The notes beneath the pieces are model-generated. The model saw only the letters and a list, made by a program, of their open reading frames with translations. It made no database searches and was not told the DNA's origin. Of a stretch of DNA of 64,000 nucleotides, positions 54,607 to 64,000 are shown one piece after another; position 1 is the stretch's first letter; every line of letters begins with the position of its first letter. The stretch comes from Paraspadella gotoi. Lineage: Eukaryota > Chaetognatha. Location of the stretch: the NCBI GenBank assembly GCA_051294375.1, contig JBJCIZ010000957.1:1-64000 (forward strand), read 5' to 3'. A program made the translations under genes and the position numbers.

Positions 54607-54725
54607 CAGCTATTATTATTGTTATATTATTATCATTGTTATATTATTATCATTATTATTATTATTATTATTATTTTATTAATATAATATTATTATTATT
54701 ATTATTATTATTATTATCGTCAGCG
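54607..54725. repeat. (TTA)n/(ATT)n microsatellite at PLE insertion site
   Basis: Simple sequence directly right of the PLE. A short piece of the same kind lies at its left edge (51,010-51,031), so the element inserted into a TAT-rich tract. Confidence 0.9.
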
Positions 54726-57239
54726 GAAATGAGTCTCCGCCTCCATTCGATCCCTCTCTCTCTTGCGGAGAACAAGCGATCGAATGAATGAGAAGACGAG
54801 AAGTGGGACTAGGGCAAAGGGAGAGACGAGGATCATGGGCCGTGGGCTGTGAGAAGGAAAAGACTTTAGTTTGCAATTTGCCCTCGGCCCGAATGGTTTG
54901 AAATATATTCTAACTCTGTGAATTGAATTATCTTGCCTTGTACATAAGACACAATGAAAAATTTTGCGTACGTGTACTAGGTTTCCGTGGCATAAAAAAA
55001 ATTCACTGTTCAATATTATTATATTCTTTTTATTTTTTGAAACGTTATAGTTTCATATGTTGATATCCAAAATATCAATGCAAAATCTTTTTTTGTTTTT
55101 TAGATATGACTGAATATAGGGTGAAAGATGATAAATTTTTTTAAAAAGTTACTTATTCATATTTATTCATAGAATTGTAATAAAAAAAATAAAAAAAATA
55201 ATAGTACTAATAGTTAGTGTTATGTCTCAAATAGATGGAAAAAAAACCTCATTTAAAAATTCGATCGGGAAGTGGGGTAACTAAGGGCATCCTCCACGCC
55301 GATTGTTCTCACAAATAATTTTTTTATTTAATACATTTGAAAGGGAAAAAAAGAAAATTTGGAATGCAGGTTGCAGAAAGGGTACAGATAATCTGGACTT
55401 TTTGACATGATAACCATGACCTTTTATATCTTGTGAAATGGGGGCAGTAAAGAAATCTAAAAAATTTCATCATTAAGTCAGTCAATGAACCCTTTCCAAT
55501 GGGCTATTACGAGAAATATTTTTTCTTAATTAAAATGGATGATAAATAATAAAATTAAATTCCTTGCTATATTTAAAAAAAATTATCAATACAATTTAAC
55601 ACAATGATGTTGCTTTGTCAAATATGTTACCAGCTATATAATTTTTTACAACTTTATTATGATAAACAAGCAGTTTGTCAAGCTTTAGTTTGCAGCTAAA
55701 GATAATGAAAAATGACAATTTTTTTTTCACAGACAAGAAGGTAGATGTCCAGACTGTTTATATCAAGCTGAAAACATTTTTGTATTTATCATTTTTAATA
55801 TTTAAAAATACATTTTATCAAGCTACAACATAAATTTTTGCTTGTTTTTTACTTTAACTGAAAAATATAAGCAATTTTATGGAATAAAAAAAATTTAATA
55901 ATAAAAAATGTAATTAAGTCTTTCCTTTTTCAAATTACAAAAGAAAAAGAAAAAATTTCATATGCCTTCATCGAAATTTTTAAAGCAAAAAACTGTTATA
56001 CTTTTAACTCTGATTTAAACAAAAGCTGTGTAAAGATTTATGAATTTAATTTAATAAAACTCTTTTAGAAAGGTGTCCCATGATTAGGGCTTTAATTTGA
56101 TACCACATCCACCTTGCTACCTCTTTTCTTTAAAAAAGTTATTTAAAAAAATAAACTTTTTTTAAATTACGCAGTACAAATATTTGTTAAATAAAAATTT
56201 CGGTAAAGCGGGAGTATCTCACTTATTTCTATTGGTACAATACTTAAATTTCAAAATAAAACTTGAAGAAATTTTTTTTGTCATTTAGAGACATATCACT
56301 TTCAGATGTACCCATCGTATAATAATTTATTTATTTATTTCCCCCAAAAAAGCCTAATTAGAAAAGTTAAAATTTTTTCAAATTGTTGGAAAAAAAATTT
56401 TGTCCGACCTATGCTCATTGAGAATAATGGTTTTGCATAGAAAATCAAAATATCAAAAAAAGATCAGCCTCTAGAAAAATTGAAAGGCTAGAGGCCGATT
56501 TTTTTAGAATTGCAAAAATTTTTTACTGACTCATAATCCATTATTCTCAAGTTTCAAAATATTTTTTTCCAAAATCATTCAATCAATTTTTTTTTTATTA
56601 ATTTAAAATGTTTTTATGATGTTGTTTTTGTTTGAAAGAATTGAAAAAAAGTGAAAAATATAGTAATTATATAAGGTTTTTGAAAATACCTTTAAAATAT
56701 TAAATAATTAGACACAAGGGGAGTAAGCAGAGAAAACTTCCCATTCATAAAGAAAATTGAAAATGAATTTGCCATATTGTTATTTAGATTAATTAACTAT
56801 TTACAAACAAATGATTCATATAAATTGAGGAAATGATGGGTAAAAAATATTCATCTTGGTCTCGGTTAACTATTAAGTTATCGTTAAAGTTTTGTTTTAA
56901 TAATATTAATATTTTTTTTGCATTTATAAAAGCAATGGTCCAAAATTTTGTAAGCGTTTCGAGCTATATTGCTTCATCTTTTTTACTATTTTTGATCTAG
57001 TTAGATTTTTTGTTGATGGTCAAGGGTTATGGTCAGATACAGTAATGTCCAGTAGTGTATATCGCACATATTACCAAAAGTAATGATCAATTAATTTGGC
57101 TCAGAAACAATTTTAAAGGGATAAAATCAGCACGAGACCGTTTCGCCACGTTATTTTTCATTGTGTCCATAAGTAAATAAACTCGATTTGTGTTACAATT
57201 TAATTCGTGATTAAATAGTCAATCAAAAGTCACTAAATT
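54726..57239. other. No gene; very AT-rich from 55,010
   Basis: 54,726-54,990 is GC-richer with short minus-strand frames but no recognised domain. 55,010-57,100 is AT-rich and shows no coding. 56,415-56,555 forms a hairpin: outer arms TTGAGAATAATGG / CCATTATTCTCAA, and inner arms GATCAGCCTCTAG / CTAGAGGCCGAT. Confidence 0.5.
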
Positions 57240-57463
57240 GTAAAGTGGTGTCAACGACAAGATTCAAAAAACGAAAATAACCACGCAAATCAAACCGAAG
57301 AGACAGAAAAGATGGAGAAAACAATAAACGCGTTATTTTTCTCTTGCGAACTCGAACGCCGCTACCGGATTAACTCACAAAAATAAAAGTAAAAAGGCAA
57401 AAGAAAAGAAAAAGAAAACCATTCGGGCCCTCTCACCTGCCAAGTGAAAAGTCCTCCGACATC

Positions 57464-58828
57464 TTGCAAGGCATGGTGGGCGCCTATCTCGATAGGCGCA
57501 CAGGCCAGGTCATCTACCTCGATGGTAGGACCAAACCCGTGGACAAACTGACCGCAGGACTAGACAAGATCAAATTCTTCGATGACGACGAAGGCGCCGC
57601 CGACGGCACTGCCGGCGAGGTGGCGGGAAACAACAGGAAACCGCACCTCCTTGATCTGGACAAAAACTTACGCCGAATCGCCAAAGGCAAAAAAGGCAAC
57701 ATGGGAGCCGCGTCACCAAAATGCTGGCCCTAATAATCGACAACAGGGTGGAATACCGCCGCGCCCAAGTCCTGCCAGGTGGCCACCGAAACGAGGGCCC
57801 TCGCACTTAAGATGGCCAACCTCGCCCAAGCAGTCGAGAAACTCACCACGACGCCCAGGGAAGAGGGACTGGACGCCTACTCGCCTGAACCCCGGCGTAG
57901 AAGCATCTCCGCCAGGGGAGGCGCCAGCCAGCCACCCGAACCCTCAAGTTCAGCCAACCCGACTTCATGGACGCCAGTGAAGATGGATAGACGCCGAAAA
58001 GGAGAAAAGCCGAAAGAGTTCCTGCGCGGCATCTACAGAAACCTGAAAAACTGTAGCTTTGATGAACAAAGAGTGAATGAGCAGCTACAGGCTGTCCTCG
58101 CCCTCGACAAGGGGGCAAACTGGTACGTCGACCCCATAGAAGGCAGTCTGTGGAAAGGACTAGAATCCATGTGCAAGGAGACATCCATCACAGCGGCAGA
58201 GATAGCCGAGAAGATCGTAGTGAAAGTGGACCTAAAGGAACACTCTGAGTTCGGACTGCATCTAGTCAACTCAATCTACAAAAAGTTTGATTGCGTCGCT
58301 CTAGAGGAACGCGACACAGTCTCGCGCCATGTGGCACGCCTACTAACCAGAACACTGGACCCTTACACTCCCGGGATATCCAGAGAAGTGTTGAAGTTCC
58401 GCAAGCTCATCGACACCGACAACCGCCGTGAGTTGGGCAAAGAAATAGAGTGGATACTGTGAGGCTGGCTGGAAATGTACGGTTACAAAGCCAATGGAAC
58501 CGCTCGCCACTTCATAAATTCCATAAAGGACAACGACCGTCAAATCCTCATGGATTCACTTCTGCAGAAAGGCCTCAATGACAAAAACCCGGCCGAAAGC
58601 GCAAACGCCCTATACCAGAGAACAATGGTGCAGGAAGCAAATAACACCCACGAGCTCATGAAAAAGCTCACTAAAAGCATGACGGTGATCCAAAAGGTCG
58701 TCGAGACCAAGAAAGACGACAGCAAGTGGAAAAACCGCCAGTCGCGGGATCAAGACACCCCAAATGGCGCGAAGGAAGGGATGACAGGCGCTTGCAGGGC
58801 AGAACCCGCGCTCGCCGCCGCAGGATGA
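57464..58828 (+). pseudogene. gag-like ORF, in-frame stops
   Basis: The segments 57,464-57,733, 57,779-58,462 and 58,475-58,828 share one frame, broken by a stop near 57,731, noise to 57,779, and a TGA at 58,460-58,462 (EWIL*GWLEMYG). The N-terminus has YLDRRTGQVIYLDGRT. The middle part has a helical KFLRGIYRNL-like region and the last part a Lys-rich, coiled-coil-like segment (ELMKKLTKSMTVIQKVVE). No CCHC zinc knuckle is visible. Identification as gag rests on its position before the protease. Confidence 0.6.
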
Positions 58829-59154
58829 AGCAACAGGATCGAAACCAATCGTCGGCAAAGCGAGGCTCAGAACGTTCGTAGAGTTTAGTAGAGTAAAATC
58901 GAGAAGGATGATTTACAACCCAACTTCTACAGTCATCGGCACGAACCAGGGAGAATCTCTCCACCTGGAAACAATCAGAAGGGTCGAATGCCTGTCACGA
59001 GCCCGAGACGCTCGCTCTACCCGCTCCCAAAGAGGAATCAAGAAGAGATGAACAAAAGCCACCGCGCTTACTCGACTCGCCGCCAAAGGCAGCCCGTCCA
59101 AAGGACAAAACAAGTGGCCCGGAGCCAATAGATGATACAGGTAAGGGCTTTAGA

Positions 59155-59410
59155 CACACCGGAAATAATTACATCCTGGCCGTTATAAACGGAGCCCCAG
59201 CCAGTTGTCTTCATGACACCAGCGCCTCAATAAACAAATAAAATATACCTCGGTGCCCCGCTGCGGGTAACAACGTGAAACGGCCCAATAACTATAAGAG
59301 AAAGGCTAAACCTGAGGGTTATGTTCCAAAATTGGATCCTAGACACAGTGTTCTTTGTCTCGCCTGATGCCGAAGATAGAGATGTAATCTTAGGCACCCC
59401 GACAAACAAC
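59155..59410 (+). pseudogene. Retropepsin-like protease, split
   Basis: YILAVINGAPASCLHDTSAS (from about 59,170) matches the hydrophobic strand and active-site D-T-S/G-A motif of retroviral-type aspartic proteases, here DTSA. The later FFVSPDAEDRDVILGTPTNN (from about 59,349, other frame) corresponds to the conserved ILG flap-distal segment. The two halves are in different frames. Confidence 0.65.
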
Positions 59411-60462
59411 CCCGGTCCTAGTGAGGAAATGTGGGTGGTAACCCCGAACGACAGAGACGGAACCCAAGTGGCACACATAAACGGCAAACCGATTACCCAC
59501 CTCTTTAAAAACAAGCAGGCTGCCCTTAGAGCCACCAGGTGGCTAACCAGGCAGTATGTGGACAAGAGGACGGAAATTCCCCTATACGCGGAAAAAATGA
59601 GCACTACAGGAACCAAGGTCAGGGCCGCCCAGACCTATGGGAAATCCCTGGCCAACTCCAAATGGCTGATGGAATCAACCGATGGAAAAACAGCTGTGAC
59701 GGTGACGGGGAACGACCTAAGAGAAGGAGTGAGCCTCCCCGGGTCACCCGGCACTTGGGGATCTGCCAAAGTGATCATTGCTGAAAACGCGGCGAGAGAA
59801 ATGGGCCTAAAGCCCCACTGCGCCGGCAGACCAGTCGACGCCGACTTCAGCGGAGCGGAACATCGCTTACAAAATGCACGTAAGTCAGTCATCCCTCCAA
59901 CAACAATAATAAGGCACGAACCCTCAGAGGAGATAGAGGCGGCAGAAAATGCCTGATGCAGACGAAGGCTAAAACACGATGATAGAGGACGCAAAGCCTT
60001 CCTGAAACCATTTAGGGAGATGGACCCCTCCCTCAGCAAGAAAGCAGAGGAAGTGCTAAATGTTGTTTGGGAATTCAGAGACGTTTTCGGTGAGTTAATA
60101 AACGACTGCAAGGAAGACTTTCTAAATTACAAGGTCGACCTATGCTTCACAACGAGCGACCTACCCAAGCCGAGATTCATAAACCAGGGCCCAGTAAAGA
60201 AAGCGGCCCTCAAAAGATACCTGGAAGTGTACGAGAAAGCAGGCGTCGTGTCCAGAACGACAGGCGAAGAGTTTTCAAATGCGTTCCTGATAAAAAAGCC
60301 AAACCACGTCAAGGACGGGCAAAATGTAATGGACGACGAAACCTTTGCCAAACAGTGCGCCTTACTTGCAACCTCTCGGCAGTAAACAAGAATATCTTGA
60401 CCTTCGCCACCGAACCCCAAACAATCACCTCCATTCTCGAGCAATACAAACCTCATGAGTAG
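59411..60462 (+). pseudogene. Linker and N-terminal part of RT, truncated
   Basis: The open frame 59,321-59,956 continues past the protease as a linker without known motifs. The frame at 60,020-60,385 resembles the start of gypsy RTs: EFRDVFGELIND, YKVDLCF, RYLEVYEKAGVVSRT, NAFLIKKPN. A shifted frame then gives LTCNLSAVNKN (equivalent of the DYRALN region) and ILEQYKP before the end at 60,462. The catalytic YxDD box is beyond the truncation. Confidence 0.65.
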
Positions 60463-60470
60463 CGGTAGCC

Positions 60471-61239
60471 GACCAAATTCAAATTTTAATGGGAACAGCA
60501 TTAAACTAATCCATTATTGTGTTAAAATATTTTTTTGCAAAAATGTTCCGAACCATGAGTAATTCGCTAATTAATATTATTATATTGCTATATAATGTCA
60601 AAAAACTTTTTTGGATATTTTAAGTTTTTTTAATTGATTCTGATAGAGCTTAAAAAGTTAAGCAAAAAATATAATTACAACTTTTTGATTTTTTATTTTT
60701 GATGTTTTATTATTAAAAATTAGTAAAAACTGCTAAAATCATCGGATGATGATGTTAGGTTAGTGTAAGGTAAGGTAAGGTAAGGTAAGGTTAATATTAC
60801 TGACACTTCTTTTTCTGACTGATGTTTACAATATAGAATTAATAAAATCATAATGGAAATAAACATATAAAAGAGTTGGCAATAAATTTGTATTGATTTT
60901 TTATAAATATATTTTTTTATTTGCTGCCAAATATGGCATTTTAATAATAAATATTAAAAACAATCATTTTTTAAAATTATCTAAAAATCAAAACAATTTT
61001 ATGATAAAAATAAAATAAAAAAAATTTTAATATAATTGTAAGAGTTTATATTAGTCTGCTTTAACACGAGATGCCATAAGGAAAAAAACGTTGATATAAA
61101 AAAGCTTTGAAATTAATTTTATTTAGGTTGAAAATGGTTGACACTTATCCCTACAGACATTTAATGCTGAATTTGTTCAGCTAATTTCATACTATTAATA
61201 TATTATAATAAGGAAAAGTCAGAGATTCTTCTTCAGTAA
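60471..61239. other. AT-rich, short (TAAGG)n array at 60,764-60,791
   Basis: No gene. The array is five to six TAAGG units. It is similar in length and composition to, but not the same as, arthropod telomere repeat TTAGG. Confidence 0.6.
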
Positions 61240-61393
61240 AATTAATTTATTCTCGTCAGATGTTTTTTACCAATCGACTTTGACGTCCTATAAATTTCTG
61301 ACGCTTTGATCGATTTTATTAGGACCTAAACCAATCGCTTTATCTTTCAATAAGCTTTGTTTTATGTTTCTATATCTCAGTAAAATTCATTTA

Positions 61394-61870
61394 TGCTTAT
61401 ATTGAACGGTTCTGTCATTAACACTTATCAATAATTACTGTCTCTTCATTGGTGAGCCCGATTTCCGAACACAACAGCAACAACAACACTTTCAGGCGAC
61501 ATGCCTCAACCTGGCGATGCACTTTCCGCCCACAACACATCAGGCGACATGCCTCAACTTGGTGACGAACTTTCCACCAACAACAACAATTCACTAAAGA
61601 GACGCAACAGACTTCTCCCTACGGGAGGGGGGGATGTATGGTGGACTAAAATCCACCAATCGTTCATCAGCGGCCATTGGTGCTGGAGGCAAGACATTCC
61701 CCTCCCAACCCAAAGGTCCGGGGTTCTAGCCCGGTGGTCGTCTGGCAGTTAAGAGGGACGGGGCGCTTTACCCGCCTGTAACACGGTGTTACAGCCTGAT
61801 CCGAAGCTCAGGGACTGCTTATATTGAACGGTTCTGTCATTAACACTTATCAATAATTACTGTCTCTTCA
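61394..61870 (+). mobile_element. TRIM-like miniature LTR retrotransposon, 5' LTR truncated
   Basis: The 3' LTR (61,635-61,870, TG..CA) and the last 55 bp of a 5' LTR (61,394-61,448) are near-identical. Between them lie a primer-binding-like TGGTGAGCCCG (61,450-61,460), about 160 bp of internal sequence with a tandem ATGCCTCAAC.TGG.GA repeat, and a polypurine tract GGGAGGGGGGGA ending at 61,634. The short frame 61,501-61,752 is not a retroelement protein. The 5' LTR's first part has been replaced by the dispersed repeat seen at 29,600-29,810. Confidence 0.85.
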
Positions 61871-62107
61871 AACCGTTGTTTTACTTTTAGATTGACTTAA
61901 AATGATAAAAAGATATAAATGACAAAGAACATCACGGAATATCAGGGATATTATATAGAAAGCACGAAAGATAATTAGAAATATAGAAAGAGAAATGTTC
62001 CAATTATATTATTTCTTTTTGAAAAAAAAAAGTTGAATAATGACAACTGCCTCTATCGTTTAAGCCGTTAGATTTTTTCCCATTTCGTTATTAATTTTCT
62101 TTTTATT

Positions 62108-62200
<93 letters not shown>

Positions 62201-62480
62201 TCTGTTTATATTCTCTTACCACTTGTTGAACTGAGAGATCGTGAGTTGCGTCCGAAGAATCCCATTGACTCCGTCATCTCTGTCTCTCTCTCTCGCTCTT
62301 TAGGCCCGCAAAATAGGATCGTCCTCAGGGCTGTTTCTCCTCATCCCGGGCGTTTTTAGTAATATCTTATCATCATCATCATCAATCATCATCATCATCT
62401 CTCGCTCTTTCTCTCTCGTTCTCGCTCTCTTTTCCGTCCCTTTTAGTCTCCGCGTGATATTCTGCTTATTCCTGTTTTCT
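61871..62480. repeat. Long (CT)n/(CTTT)n tract and dispersed GC block
   Basis: (CT)n then (CTTT)n at 62,110-62,200. The block at 62,307-62,400 (CGCAAAATAGGATCG, CTGTTTCTCCTCATCCCGGG) is shared with 40,065-40,145. No gene. Confidence 0.8.
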
Positions 62481-62749
62481 TTTTATTTATTTTTGTCTTT
62501 TTTTAAAAATTTCTTATATTCCAATGTTCACTTGTTTTACAGATTTTAAAGATCCGTACTGAGAGGTTGAGATTTTTGCTAAGCAAGATAATCCCAATTA
62601 GCATAAATCTGCTTGATTTTTGATTGAGATGAGATTTACGATATCTTTTCTTTTATATTTTTTTATTTGGAGAATTTAGATTTTCGCGATTTTAGAAAAT
62701 TTGATTTTTTTTTTCTGAAACGGCACAGGAATATTTTTTATATCGTCCG

Positions 62750-63300
62750 TCTTGAACGATGACGTCAACTTAAATAAAGTACCGATTTAACGAGAAAGTA
62801 CCGATTTAACGAGAAAGTAGGGCTGAAATCCACGTTTGGAACAGAAAAGTCCTCGCATAAAAATAAAAAGAAAAGAAATAGAAAGACGATTCGCGTGGTT
62901 GCGTCGCTTTCGTTGCCGACGCATGAATTTTTCCTCGCTAGAAACGCCAGTGACGTAAGCGTCCGGGCGGCGTTGCCACGTGGCGGCTTCGCGACGTGGC
63001 GGCGTCACAATATAGCGCCGCTGACGACGAGATCCTCGATTTAGAACGTCGTCTTGAGTTCATTGACATTTTGTTTCTCCGCTCGATCGATAAGTCGATC
63101 TCATTTCGCGATCAAACATAGTATGTATAATTTTGTATATTTTGACGATAGTAGTAATTAATTTCGAGGAGACGTGGTAGTTATTGTGGGCAGGGAAGTG
63201 TGAGTCTACGAAACGAAAACGAAGCGCTGTGAGTTAAACAGGCGGTGTTTGTGAGTCTAAGTGTGTGAACTTAGGCGAAGGTCGAAGGGTAATAGAAAAT
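62750..63300. promoter_or_regulatory. CpG-rich promoter-like segment with ACGT-core sites
   Basis: In AT-rich surroundings this segment is CpG-rich and holds TGACGTCA (62,760-62,767), TGACGTAA (62,951-62,958), GCCACGTGGC (62,975-62,984) and GACGTGGC (62,993-63,000). These are CRE-, E-box- and UPR-element-like cores recognised by bZIP factors. No transcript is demonstrated. A plus-strand ATG at 63,316 (MGNNVLFLGSWRYEF) runs into (GA)n and (CGT)n simple sequence and may be spurious. Direction is unknown. Confidence 0.4.
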
Positions 63301-63439
63301 TATCACTGTGAGACGATGGGAAATAATGTGCTTTTTTTAGGTAGCTGGAGATATGAATTCATTCACTTCTTTTCTGGGAAGGGTCGAGGAAAATACGACG
63401 AATATTTGCGTCTGAAAAAAGAAAAAAAAAGAGAGGATT

Positions 63440-63626
63440 ATATCAACGTTGAGAGAGAGAGAGAGAGAGAGTGGAGAGCAGTCTCGTCGTCGTCGTCGTC
63501 GCGTCGTCGTCGTCTCGATATTTCGACAAGTAACGCGATCTTTCTCGTCACGCGATTTTCGCGCGTCTTTTCGAGTTTCGAACGGGAACTCCGCGCTGTT
63601 TCCACTAGAGATCACTCCATCACTTA

Positions 63627-63678
<52 letters not shown>

Positions 63679-63680
63679 TT
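63440..63680. repeat. (GA)n, (CGT)n and (CT)n microsatellites
   Basis: (GA)n at 63,450-63,472, (CGT)n at 63,485-63,513, and (CT)n at 63,631-63,674. The open frames here are composed of Arg/Glu, Ser and Leu/Ser runs from these repeats. Confidence 0.9.
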
Positions 63681-63704
63681 CGATCAATGAAGAGACAAAG
63701 CAAA

Positions 63705-64000
63705 TAAGTAGGAGTCTACGTCGTTCTTAGAAATCGAGGAAGACTTTTTCAATGGAGATTTTCGTTAAAATCTGACTACCAAACAATGTCAACGCCCCTG
63801 GGAATAATTCAGGTAAAAAATAGATGTAAAAACACTCGATTCCGATCCTGTTGCATCTGAAGGGCTCGCATTTTTTTTCTCTTGACAAATAACCATCATT
63901 TTGACATCAAACCATCAGATTCAAATGGACTGGTCCGCTCGGGAAAATATTTTCGATGCAATTTTTATATATAAAATAAAGGGATTTCTCAACTTCAATA
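63705..64000 (-). pseudogene. Fragment related to the 25-27 kb LTR element interior
   Basis: Read on the minus strand, it parallels 26,265-26,530: AAAAAATGCGAGCCCTTCAG, CAGATGCAACAGGATCGGAA, the TTCCCAGGGGCGTTGACA block, then GAAAATCTCCATTGAAAAAG and GACGTAGACTCCTAC. Stops and a shifted frame break the reading frame that is open in the 26-kb copy. It runs off the window end. Confidence 0.7.

Larger units (their letters stand above)
51032..54612 (+). mobile_element. Penelope-like element with coding region and inverted ribozyme-bearing arms
   Basis: Left arm 51,080-51,556 and right arm 54,148-54,606 are inverted copies (about 470 bp) with (GA)n/(CT)n and hammerheads. The interior encodes, in plus orientation, an N-terminal PLE region, reverse transcriptase and GIY-YIG endonuclease. 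A short extension (51,032-51,079) before the left arm is also seen in the 49-50 kb copy. TTATTATTGTTA on both sides (ending 51,031 and 54,624) may be the target duplication, but it lies in (TAT)n DNA. RT plus GIY-YIG plus hammerheads in the terminal repeats is diagnostic of canonical PLEs. Confidence 0.95.
57240..60470 (+). mobile_element. Truncated gypsy-like element: gag, protease, start of RT
   Basis: Three coding blocks in retroelement order occupy a GC-rich island in AT-rich DNA. The element ends within the fingers of the RT at about 60,460, where AT-rich DNA resumes. TGGTGTCAACGAC at about 57,252 may be a primer-binding site, preceded by AT-rich DNA with AATAAA that could be an LTR end, but no second LTR is present to confirm it. 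Gag and most of the later pieces are in one frame, with a few stops. Confidence 0.7.

Noticed and set aside
52672-58462. TGA recoding (stop codon reassigned or read through)
   Set aside because: In-frame TGA occurs in the PLE, the gag element and FReD exon 2. However, these sequences also have frameshifts, and CGA-to-TGA decay is common. Several likely genes here end in TAA or TGA as normal stops.
63265-63678. 137-codon frame after the promoter-like segment
   Set aside because: It passes through (GA)n, (CGT)n and (CT)n tracts, giving Arg/Glu, Ser and Leu/Ser runs. Only the first 40 codons are complex, and no donor site or homology is visible.

Overview
The window looks like an intergenic and intronic stretch of an animal nuclear genome, most likely an arthropod or another invertebrate. 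It is AT-rich, has very dense (GA)n/(CT)n and TTAA-type microsatellites, contains spliceosomal exons with GT..AG borders, and is packed with metazoan-type transposable elements: a Jockey-like LINE, a Penelope-like element (PLE) with hammerhead ribozymes, Ty3/gypsy fragments, a hAT-like element and a mariner-like element. A 25-base run of N at 26,932-26,956 marks a scaffold gap. Many ORFs are broken by single-base shifts. I cannot tell genuine decay from long-read indel errors without reads.

Layout. 1-3,035: decayed Ty3/gypsy pol (RT, RNase H, integrase). 3,036-9,900: satellites and a 3.7-kb element with inverted, hairpin-ended termini (4,323-8,063). 9,900-11,260: two convergent terminal exons of unknown host genes. 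11,260-18,240: repeats, one lone hammerhead ribozyme and a tRNA-derived SINE-like head. 18,466-19,636: a three-layer nest (LTR split by a mariner-type element that itself carries a solo LTR). 20,975-24,154: minisatellite and hairpin-family copies. 24,900-27,516: a non-autonomous LTR element on the minus strand. 28,006-29,525: a 5'-truncated PLE. 29,978-30,300: minus-strand terminal exon with an Arg-rich tail. 34,500-39,560: the LINE. 40,615-41,590: minisatellite. 43,868-50,392: a fibrinogen-related-domain (FReD) gene, the best host gene here. 51,032-54,612: the PLE copy with coding region. 57,240-60,470: a truncated gag-protease-RT element. 61,394-61,870: a miniature LTR element (TRIM). 62,750-63,300: CpG-rich, promoter-like DNA with several ACGT-core bZIP sites. 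63,705-64,000: a fragment related to the internal region of the 25-27 kb LTR element.

How it fits together. The FReD gene shows how the mobile elements shape host DNA. Three of its introns were inflated by insertions whose target duplications are still readable: a 414-bp solo ribozyme-bearing PLE repeat (13-bp duplication), a 3,053-bp hAT-like element (8-bp duplication) and a 1,106-bp PLE derivative (12-bp duplication). Removing them leaves short introns of about 70-120 bp. At least five PLE insertions or fragments have type I hammerhead-like motifs in their terminal repeats, several with an apparently intact core. That makes this window a compact natural collection of PLE/ribozyme variants.
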